The position numbers were made by a program, and so were the translations under genes. Of a DNA stretch of 64,000 nucleotides, positions 55,621 through 64,000 are shown in pieces. The stretch lies in contig NC_044978.1 in the NCBI RefSeq assembly GCF_008728515.1, forward strand, positions 2,003,771-2,067,770, written 5' to 3'. The stretch is from Papio anubis. Taxonomy: Eukaryota; Chordata; Mammalia; Primates; Cercopithecidae. The notes beneath the pieces are model-generated. The model was not told where the DNA came from, did not search any database, and saw nothing but the letters and a program-made list of their open reading frames with translations. Each line of letters opens with the position of its first letter. The first letter of the stretch is position 1.

Positions 55621-55920
55621 TTTTTTTTTTTTTTTTTTTGAGACTGACTCTTGCTCTGTTGCTGAGGCTGGAGTGCAGTGATGTGACCTCGGCTGACTGC
55701 AACCTCTGCCTCCCCGGTTCAAGCGATTCTCCTGCCTCAGCCTCCTGAGTAGCTGGGACCACAAGCGTGTGCCACCATACCTGGTTAATTTTTTATATTT
55801 TTAGTAGAGATGGGGTTTCACCATATTAGCCAGGATGGTCTCAATCTCCTGACTTCATGATCCAAAGTGCTTGACCTTCCAAAGTGCTGGGATTACAGGT
55901 GTGAGCCACTGCGCTCAGCA
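55621..55920 (-). mobile_element. Alu (full length, antisense)
   Basis: A T-run leads into antisense Alu ('gagactgactcttgctctg'), ending 'gccactgcgctcagca'. 'ttttatc' occurs on both sides (about 55614-55620 and after 55920), a possible short target duplication. Confidence 0.88.
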
Positions 55921-56006
55921 CGTTTTATCATTTCTTTAAAGAGCAAAATTAACAACAATATTAATAGGATAATATAATGCCATTTGTGAAGCAGTGCATT
56001 ACAGTG

Positions 56007-56381
56007 TGTCTTAATTCATTTGTTCTACTGTAAAGAAATACCTGCACTGGATAACTTCTAAGCAACAGAAATTTATTTCTCACTGTTCTAGAGGCTGGGA
56101 AGTTCAAGTTCAAGGCACCAGCAGGTTTGGTGTTTGGTTTGGTCCTGGTTTCTGTTTCGAGAATGGCACCTCCAATGCTGCGTCCTCACAAGGCAAAAGA
56201 CAAAAGGGCAAAAATAGGCCTCGTTAGTTATCTTCAGCTTTTGTATGAGGTCACCAATTCATGAGAGTGGAGCTTTCTTAGCTTAATTACCTCCCAAAGG
56301 CCCAAACTCTTAATATAGTTGCTTTGAGGATTAAGCTTCGATATGAATTTTGTAGGGGGCACAAACATTTAACCTGTAGCA
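56007..56381 (-). mobile_element. MaLR LTR (left copy, 3' LTR in minus orientation)
   Basis: Plus-strand 'tgtcttaattcatttgttc' to 'aacatttaacctgtagca'. Length is ~375 bp. It differs from the right LTR at many positions, indicating great age. Confidence 0.8.
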
Positions 56382-58079
56382 TTCTGCTCCTGACCCTCCC
56401 CTCAAATGTGTGTCCTTCTTATGTAAAAAATACACGAATTTCATCCCAATAACCCCGAAGTCTTAACTCATGCCAGATTCAACTTTAAAGTCTAAATTCA
56501 AATCTCAACTAGATCAGATATGGGTGAGACTCAAGGTACAATTCATCCTGAGGCAATTTGCTCTTCAGCTGTGAGCCTGTAAAGTTAAACAGTCGTATGC
56601 TTCCAAAACACAATCCTAAGCAAGTCCAAAATGCAACATGTCAAACAATATTCAATCTTGAGGCTTGGGAATAATCTCTGATTCTATGCCCTGCCTGCTG
56701 GACACACTAGAACAGAGTTTGGACCTCCAAGTCACTGAGGGACCCCACCTCCACTGATTTGCTTGGTGTGGCCCACACAACAGCTTTCAGGGGATGGAGT
56801 CAGGTGCCTGCAGCTCTCACAGGCTGGCATTGCTTTACTGGTGCCTCCACAGTTATGGTGTCTTGGAGGTGACCCCATCTCCACAGCTCCCCCAGACATT
56901 GCCCTAATGGGAGCTCTCTATGGTGGCCTTGACTCCATGGCTGTGCTGGGCATTGCCCTCGTGGGGGGCTGTCTGCAGTGGGCCTGCCTGTGAGTGTAGT
57001 GTTTTAAACAGTAGCCTTTGAAGTTTAAAACACTGGGCCCCACAGGTCTCTGAGCCATTCTTTGAAATCTAGGTAGAGGTATCCATGCCTCCATGGCTCT
57101 TGCAATCTGTGTGCTTGTAGACTTAGAACCATGGAGGTGTCACCATTTATTGCTTGTGCCCTCTGAAGCAGCAGCCTGAACCACACCTGGGCCCACTTGA
57201 GCCACAGCTGGGGTGGCCAAGGAGCACTGTACTGAAATGCAAGGAACATAGACTTGAGGCAACCCTAGTCAGTGAGGCCACACCAGGCCTTTCTTTTGAA
57301 ACAGTTCAATCCTCAAGGCCCTGGCATTCTGGGCCTATGATGGGTAGGGCAGCCACAAAGAATTCAGAAATGCTTTGGGGCAATTATTCCATTGTTCTGA
57401 TGAATAGTGCTTGGCCTTCTTCTACCCATACTAACCTCTTTATCAAATGCTCCCTTAGCCACACCCTTGGTGTTTTCTCCCAAACACGCTTTTTTATTTT
57501 TTACCATCTGGCTGTGCCAAGAATTTTCAAATCTTTAAGTTCTGTTTCCCTTTTGATTATAGATTTCAGCAATGATCAGATTTCAGGTTTCTTTTTTCTT
57601 GCACTTTACTATAAGCAGTCAAGAGAAGCTATACAACACGCTCAATGCTTTGTTTACATATTTCGTTCATGAAATGTCCTAGTTTATCACTTTTAAGTTG
57701 TGCCTTTCATAAAACACTAGGACACAGACACAATTCAGCCATGTTCTGTGCCATTTCGTAACTAAGATGCTTTTCCTCCAGTTTCCCATAAGACATTCCT
57801 CATCTCAACCTAAGAACACATCAGAACAGCCTCACTGTCCACATTTCTACCAGCATTCTCACCATGACCACGTATGTAATATCTAAGAAGATTGAGGCTC
57901 TGTCTACTGCACTTCTCTTCTGAACCAGAATCACCCTTAATGCACTGTTCACAGCAATCTAATCTTTTTCTAGCATGCATGTCCAAATTCTTCCAGGCTC
58001 TACCCATTACTCAGTTTCAAAGACACTTTCACATTTTGAGGTATTTTTATAGCGACACCCATTTCTGGTGATACCAATT

Positions 58080-58459
58080 TGTCTTAGGTTTTGTGCTGTT
58101 ATAAAAAAATACCACAGGGTGAGTAATTTATAAACAATAGAAATTGATTTCTTATAGTTCTGAAAACCGAGAAGTCCAAGATGAAGGGGCTGGCAGGTTC
58201 ACTGTCTAGTGAGGGCGCTGTCTTTGCTCCCAGGATGGCGCCTTGTATGTTGCATTCTCCAGAGGACCAAACACTGTATCTTCACATGCCAGAAGGGAGG
58301 GAAAGGCAAAAAAGTACAAAAGAGGGCTAGTTAGTTCTCTCCAGCCCTTTCTTCGTGAGGGCGGAGGCCTCATGGTCTGATTATTTCCTAAGGGCCAGCC
58401 TTTTGATACAGTTGCATTGCGAATTAAGTTTCAACATGAATTTTGGAGGAGATACAATA
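58080..58459 (-). mobile_element. MaLR LTR (right copy, 5' LTR in minus orientation)
   Basis: Plus-strand 'tgtcttaggttttgtgctg' to 'tggaggagatacaata', ~380 bp. Its outer end is degraded: the usual terminal sequence is missing where it meets 'ccgctttattgtaagtg'. That 13-bp motif 'ctttattgtaagt' recurs about 30 bp on. Confidence 0.8.
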
Positions 58460-58729
58460 CCGCTTTATTGTAAGTGAGGTAGAGAAGTATCACTTTATTG
58501 TAAGTTAAACAAGTTAGGCTAGAGTCTTGTCTCTGTAATTTCTTAGTTTTTGCCTCTTGGAAGCCACTTGCTTTCTAGTATCTTACCACATTCGTAAAAT
58601 GAGATGAATAAATGAAGTAGAGTTTAAATATCTACCAATATCAATTCTCTAATTTCAGAAGTTTTAAAAATATATGTCTTTCAACTACCGAATCAGTTCA
58701 AAGACATGCATAGTCATAACCACCAAAAC

Positions 58730-60505
58730 TCCATTACAAGTTGCAGGATATAGAAATCAGCATTCCAAAATAAGCAGCACTTAGATGTGGCAACAGCTAG
58801 CAATCTACAAAAGAAATCAAGAAAGTAATCCCATTTACAATAGCTACGAAGAATATAAAATACCTAGGAATCAACTTAACCAAAGACATGAAAGATATGT
58901 ACAAGGAAAACTATCAAACGTTGATAAAAGAAACGGTAGAGGACGCAAAATAATGAAAGGATATGTCATGCTCTTGCACCGAAAGAATTAGTATTTTTAA
59001 AATGACAACACTACCCAAAAATGTAGAGCTTCAACGGAATCCCCGTGAAAATACCAATGACATCCTTCAAAAAAACAGAAAAAACAATCCTAAAATTTAT
59101 ATGGAACTACAAAAGAACCAAACTGAAGGCATCACACAATTTGTCTTCAAAATATACCACGAAGTTGTAGTAACCAAATCAGTGTACTACTGGCATAAAA
59201 GCAGACACATAGATCAATAGAACAGAATAGAGAACCCAAATGTAAGTCCAGGTATTTACAGCAAACCCATTTTTGACAGTGGTGCCAAGAAGACACAATG
59301 GGGAAAGGCAAGTCTCTTCCATACGGTCCTGGGAAAACTAAATATCCATATGCAGAATAATGAAACTAGACTCCTGGCTCTTGCCATATACAAAAATCAA
59401 ATTAAAATGGATTGAAGACTTAAATTTAATATCTGAAATCATATAACTACTGAGGAAAACATGGGGAAATGCTACAGAACATAGGTCCGGGGAAATATTT
59501 TTTTGTGTGAGATTTCCAAAAATACAGGCAACCAAAGCAAAAATAGACAAATCAGATAACATTAAGCTAAAAACTTCTGCACAGCAAAGGAAACAATAAA
59601 AAAGTGAAGAGACAACCCACAGAATGAGAGAAAATATTTACAAACTATCAATCTGACAGGAATTAATAACCAGAATATAGAAACTCAAACAACTCAATAG
59701 TAAGAAAATAAATAATCTGATTTTTAAAATGGGCAAAAGATCTGAATAGACATTTATCAAAACAAGACATGCAAATGATCAACAGGTGTATGAAAAAATG
59801 CTCAACATCACTCATTGTCAAAGAATTGCTAATCAAAATTACAATGAGTTACTCCAACTAAAACACCTTTTATCAAAAACACAGGTAATAATAAATGCTG
59901 CTGAGGATGTGGAGAAAGGGGAACCCCCGTATGCTGCTGGTGGGAATGGAAATTAATAAAACCACTATGGAGAACAGTATGGAGGTTCCTAAACAAACTA
60001 AAAATAGAACTACCATATGATCCAGCAATTCCACTACTGGGTATATACCCCAAAGAAACGAAATCGGGGCCGGGCGCGGTGGCTCAAGCCTGTAATCCCA
60101 GCACTTTGGGAGGCCGAGACGGGCGGATCACGAGGTCAGGAGATCGAGACCATGCTGGCTAATATGGTGAAACCCCGTCTCTACTAAAAAGTACAAAAAA
60201 AACTAGCCGGGCAAGGTGGCGGGCGCCTGTAGTCCCAGCTACTTGGGAGGCTGAGGCAGGAGAATGGCGTGAACCCGGGAGGCACAGCTTGTAGTGAGCT
60301 GAGATCTGGCCACTGCACTCCAGCCTGGGCGATAGAGCGAAACTCCGTCTCAAAAAAAAAAAAAAAAAAAAAAAAAGAAACGAAATCGGAATATTGAAGA
60401 GGCATCTGCATTCCTGTATTTACTGCACCATTATTCACAATAGCCAAGATATGGGATCAACCTAAGTGTCCATCATTGGATGAACAGATAAAGAAAATGT
60501 GATAT
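58730..60505 (+). mobile_element. L1M ORF2 C-terminal half, split by a young Alu
   Basis: ORF2-derived text runs from 'gatatagaaatcagcattcc' through 'ataaaatacctaggaatcaa', 'gcatcacacaatttgtcttc' and 'aatggggaaaggcaagtctc' to 'ggtatataccccaaagaaac'. It is interrupted at 60067 and continues from 60374. It ends in TA-rich sequence near 60505 without a clear 3' UTR. All frames are broken. Confidence 0.85.
60068..60373 (+). mobile_element. Young AluYR-like element in L1M
   Basis: Near-consensus Alu from 'ggccgggcgcggtggctc' to ~25 A. It is flanked by a perfect 16-bp duplication 'aaagaaacgaaatcgg' (60052-60067 and 60374-60389). Diagnostic text: 'ggctcaagcctg', 'ggccgagacgggc', 'aactagccgggc' and 'gagctgagatctggcc'. 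These fit Old World monkey AluYR. Recent insertion. Confidence 0.97.
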
Positions 60506-60665
60506 ATATATAAATTATATATGATTTATATATATTATATATATGTTATATATAACATGAATAGTTAAATGAATAGATTCTAATTTATCTCTATGTATTT
60601 TATATTACATAAAATATATATTGTTTGTGTGTGTGTGTATATATATATACAGTTCTATCTATCCA
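60506..60665. repeat. (TA)n/(GT)n-rich simple sequence
   Basis: Dense TA-rich, partly palindromic sequence ('tatatattatatatatgtta') then a GT/TA microsatellite at 60627-60650. It replaces the expected L1 3' end. Confidence 0.8.
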
Positions 60666-62633
60666 TATACGTATTTACACACAAATTAGCCCAATCAGAT
60701 TAGCTAAAGTGAGGTCCTTTGAATTCTGACAAATAAGCAAGGGGTTTAACCTGTTCCCTTGATCTGTCAGTCCAGAGTCTATTTACAGAGCTGTTATTAC
60801 TGGTTTTTGCTTAGAGAGGAATAAAGAAATAACCTTTTTTTTTACATTTTGATGTTAAATAAATGTAGGATAAATGTATACATAGCATTCTGTATATACA
60901 TATATGTATACACTGCTATATGCCAGATGAACTGATGACTTTTCCACGTATGGAAGAATTTCTTAAGATCACGTTTAACTAGCAATTTCACTCCCTTTCT
61001 TTCCCTAACTGCATGCTTGAATATAGGTAATACACATATAAAGTATCTGTGATATATATACATTTTAATATTTAATATAAATTAAATATTTAAATAAGTT
61101 AAATAATTTGTTTACTTTAAATTACTTTAAAAATTATTCTATGAAACATCAATAGAATATCATGCCTTCGTAAGAGTTAATATAATAGACTGTTACACTG
61201 TGACAAATGTCATTTTTGTGGCAGGGCTAACAGAATAGAGCCACATCAAAAGGTAGAATAAACAAGTTTAGTTAATATAATAACCTACATAATCAGAAAG
61301 AAAATTTTTTATTCTGAGTTATTCACACCTTTTATCTAAGTATTATTTTGATACGGACATTTTGAATACTCTTTTGCAAACAAGAACTGAAGACTCCAAA
61401 AGGGGTCAGAAAGGACATAAATTAGGATCAGTGGCCCCAATTTGGTCTATTCCCGGTGGTCCATGCAGAATAATTAGATGTGATAAAAAAGAGAATTCAA
61501 TAGAGAGCTCTGAACTCATATGTACAGAACAAGATAAAACTCCCTTTAGACCACCGTATTAGTTTATCTCTCAAGTTCTTAAATCACTTTGGTAGAACTG
61601 CTTGACGTCAATATCAAATCAAATGCATTTATGAACACTATCTGTTCAGCTTGCTTCCAATCTATTTCTTATTATATCTTTACTAGCCCTAATTACACAC
61701 AATTAAAAGCTTTAAGCAATGACAGAATACATTGTCATGCTTTTAAGATACCTTATTTATTTGTATTTGGAAAACTTAAAACTAGATATGTTAAAATATG
61801 ATTTGTTTCTTGATAAAATTTTGTGTAACTAGAGGTATGGTTGAAGTACTTTGCTGTAAAATATCCCAAAACTGCACTTTAAATATTCTTTGTTTAAAAA
61901 TACTATTTCTGCATAATTTTTTATAATAATTCTTTTGCTTTTTAAAATATTTTGTCATGTTCTTGTCTCATATAATATGGATAGAGACTGATTTCTTAAA
62001 CACATGACAGTTAATTTAATTGCTAATACTTCTTGATAAAAGTCAATGCCCAATTAAATTCCACATATACCCTGAAAATAACATCTTCATAATTTCTTTC
62101 TAGTCATAACATCTCAATTCTCTACTACAAGATTTTTTGGTTAATGTTTTGTACTTAACCCAAGGTTAATGTTACTACCTTTGCCACTAAATGTAGGCTA
62201 AATGTTATGATCTTAAATGTACTAGAAAGCAGCTAACTGAGCCAAAATACAAGTTTGAATTCCATCATAAGGACTTGAATTTTGTGTTGTTCTAATTTGT
62301 ATTCAGGCTCAAAGTTTCCAAAGAGGGCAAGATAAGTATTATATGAAAAAGACGATTATTGAAAAGCAGACTAAGAATGCTTCTAGACTTTTAAAGTAAG
62401 CTGATTTCTTTCTTATTCAATTGTATTAGAAATCATTTGTGTGAAAGATTTCTGTATCCCAACAGTCAAGGGAAAGAAGGAGGAGGAGAAAGAAAATCGT
62501 GGAAAAATAACTTAGAACATTTAGTAGGAGGAAGGTTCCTCTGAGACAACTGTGTGTAAAGTGCAAGACCGCGCAGGAAGAAAAAGTCACAGAGAGCGTC
62601 CAGGGAAGACTGGAAACTTGGAGTCTGAGAAAT
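60666..62633. other. Unassigned AT-rich intergenic DNA
   Basis: Nothing coding is recognised. 'aatatttaatataaattaaa'-type low-complexity lies near 61065-61100. The last ~170 bp (62466-62633) is purine-rich and GC-richer, next to the LTR. Confidence 0.45.
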
Positions 62634-62800
62634 TGCTAGCAAGTCTGCAGCAACCTCAGCTCTTGCCTCCACAGAAGAAAGAATACGACTGAGGGGCGTA
62701 AGACAGAGACAGAAACCGAGGCAAGTTTTGGAGCAGGAGTGAGAGTTGATTAAAAAGCTTCAGAGCAGGCACGACAGGAAGCAAAGCTCACTTGGAAGGT

Positions 62801-62856
62801 TGACGTGCACCGTGTGACGCTGGCCGGAGGGATGACGTGCACCGTGTGACGCTGGC
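62801..62856. repeat. 24-bp direct repeat (period 32) within the LTR
   Basis: The same 24 bp, beginning 'tgacgtgcaccgtgtgacgc', occur at 62801-62824 and 62833-62856 with no mismatch. Each contains a CRE-like 'tgacgtgc'. Confidence 0.95.
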
Positions 62857-62907
62857 GTGCTTCCGGGGTCTTGCGTCTCTTCTTCCTGATTCTGTCCTTG
62901 GGGTGGG

Positions 62908-63037
62908 CTGTCTGCCGGCGCAGTGGCCGGCCAGCACTTGGAGGGGCCACACGTGCAGCGTGTTTACCGAAGCTGTCTGCCTGTGCAGTGGCCGGCCAGC
63001 ACTTGCAGGGGCCACAGGTGCAGCGTGTTTACCGGAG
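62908..63037. repeat. 65-bp tandem duplication within the LTR
   Basis: Two abutting 65-bp units, 62908-62972 and 62973-63037, each beginning 'ctgtctgcc'. They differ at about five positions. The shared core includes 'cagtggccggccagcacttg' and 'gtgcagcgtgtttaccg'. Confidence 0.95.
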
Positions 63038-63352
63038 CTGTATGCACGCTCATTTGAGGCGTTCTTCGTGTACCAGTCAAACGTCCCTGCAAGGTCATCT
63101 GCCAGGTAAACGCCGCCATTTTGCCTCTTAATGCGCATGCTTGAGCTCACTTGCCCACCTCCTGAGACCTTCCTTACTGGGAAGCTGATCACCAGTTTCA
63201 GGTGTTTCCATCTGCTGGGAAGAGACTGCCTTTCCATGGCATTGGCTGTAACCAATTATTTTTTTAGAGAGACAGTTTTACAACTGCCTGACCATCATCT
63301 GATGGGAACCTGACATTTCTGTTGGGATGGAGGGGCTCTCTTGCCCTGCTCA

Positions 63353-64000
63353 TGTAGGCCCATCTACTGTAACAAAGTTGTTTAAAAGATATTTTGAGAA
63401 GTGTATCAAGAAAAAACAGCAAGAATTACTTTCTGTAGAGCAAGTTTTCTGTGTGTTTGGATGACGGTGGAGGAGGACAAGCATCGTGCTACAGATCTTG
63501 GCAGCATCCCAGGCCCAAGGGGTGATGGTATCATGCTGCACGCCATCACCACTCAAGACTCCCTTTGTTACCAGTATTTCCTCCTTGCCTCCCAATATAT
63601 CACCGTGGCAATTGTTGAATTTCTCATTACAGAAAGGCAGGCTTGCATAAATATTATATGTTGCTATTATTGGCAGACACACTGTCAGTTTTTTAGGAAA
63701 TATGGAAATTCTGTAATTTGAGGTGATTCATTATTTATCTTTTTTCTAATTTTAATGAATATAAGTATCTCTTATTCATTAAAAATAAAACAACAAAAAT
63801 ATCCATCTAGCCATTATCCTTCTGATTGATCAGTCCCATTAGGCTAACGATCCAAGCAGGGCACCAGACAGCACCTTAATTCTTCAGAGAACATCATCAC
63901 AGAAATTATTTGCTTCTGGAAATCATTAATTTCATTTTATGGATGTGAGGATTTTTTTTCTAGATTGAAGTAGATTAACATTCTTTTCATTCATCTCATT
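63353..64000. other. Unassigned intergenic DNA
   Basis: Open frames of 110 (minus) and 106 (plus) codons overlap here and show no known domain. No repeat family is recognised. Confidence 0.45.

Larger units (their letters stand above)
56007..58459 (-). mobile_element. Two-LTR MaLR element (MST/THE1-type) with internal region
   Basis: Two direct MaLR LTR copies, 56007-56381 and 58080-58459, flank ~1.7 kb of internal sequence. All read on the minus strand. The LTRs share 'tgtctta' starts on the plus strand, 'caacagaaatttatttctc' / 'caatagaaattgatttctt' cores and 'caacatgaattttgg'-like ends. The internal part has the MaLR-int signature: 'aaagtctaaattcaaatctc', 'gaccccatctccacagctcc' and 'tcagtttcaaagacactttc'. 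MaLR elements are long-extinct ERVL relatives. The frames inside (to 172 codons) are degenerate and not intact retroviral genes. Confidence 0.8.
62634..63352 (-). mobile_element. Solo ERV1 LTR, LTR10-like, minus strand, internally duplicated
   Basis: Read on the minus strand this has LTR organisation. A U3-like part carries a CCAAT-type motif ('aaccaattatt' at ~63248) and CpG-rich sequence. A degraded poly(A) region follows (plus strand 'gttgattaaaaagcttc', ~62747). A U5-like end carries the complement of 'cctctgctgcagac'-style text ('tctgcagcaacctcagctc', ~62643). The family resemblance to LTR10/HERV-I-type LTRs is from memory. It contains a 65-bp tandem duplication (62908-63037) and a 24-bp direct repeat (62801 and 62833). 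No internal viral sequence flanks it. Overlapping frames of 90-155 codons on both strands reflect the CpG-rich composition. Confidence 0.65.

Noticed and set aside
57154..57672. 172-codon plus-strand ORF
   Set aside because: It is antisense to the MaLR internal region, and its composition is that of the degraded internal sequence.
62908..63037. Direct repeats considered as a CRISPR-like array
   Set aside because: There are only two abutting units with no spacers, in a vertebrate LTR.
62788..63255. 155-codon minus-strand ORF at the right end
   Set aside because: It lies wholly inside the ERV1 LTR, including its tandem duplication. LTRs do not encode this and no domain is visible.

Overview
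The window is primate nuclear DNA made almost entirely of interspersed repeats. Alu, L1PA, MaLR and ERV1 LTRs sit on a background of older L1M, L2, MIR and DNA-transposon fossils. I find no convincing host protein-coding exon, tRNA, rRNA or known small RNA gene. Three young Alus (30650-30958, 51191-51497, 60068-60373) carry variants I associate with the Old World monkey AluYR lineage: 'ggctcaagcctg' at the head, 'gccgagacggg', and 'aactagccgggc'. The full-length L1 has an L1PA5-like body with a 5' UTR and 3' UTR unlike human L1PA2-L1Hs. Together these point to a macaque- or baboon-like cercopithecid rather than human, as an inference from remembered consensus features.

Layout: 1-6.9 kb has an L1 3' end, two MaLR LTRs in opposite orientation, an L1 3' end split by an Alu, several Alus (one 5'-truncated), a MIR and a hAT-type MITE. 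7-14 kb is mostly unassigned DNA with Alus, a (GT)n tract, a short L1PA insertion and an ancient antisense L1M. 14.1-22.0 kb is a nested stack: an L2 carries an ERV1 LTR, and a full-length 6,178-bp L1 (15818-21995, 16-bp target-site duplication) was inserted into its 3' end. 22-30.6 kb has an MLT1-type LTR, antisense L1M, an Alu, an LTR-like repeat with an inverted partial second copy and an L1 nested in it, and L1M 3' ends. 30.6-34.7 kb is an antisense 5'-truncated L1PA with a young Alu in its tail. 35-48.4 kb has Alus, a palindromic MITE, an L1PA split by an Alu, an unusual Alu-headed chimeric insertion (43911-44047) and three clustered L1 3' ends. 48.4-64 kb has young and old Alus, a two-LTR MaLR element (56007-58459), an L1M split by a young Alu, and a solo ERV1 LTR (LTR10-like, 62634-63352) with a CpG-richer promoter region and a 65-bp tandem duplication.

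The only complete coding sequence is L1 ORF1 (16845-17861, 338 aa). ORF2 of the same element has canonical length but is disabled by a one-base homopolymer expansion and a nonsense codon. It also carries a Cys-to-Tyr change in the C-terminal Cys/His motif. The biology visible here is retrotransposition history: target-site duplications, 5' truncation, nesting and template-switch-like chimeras. I do not see an undescribed functional system; the most unusual objects are the 137-bp Alu-headed chimera with a perfect 15-bp target-site duplication and the internally duplicated LTR at the right end.
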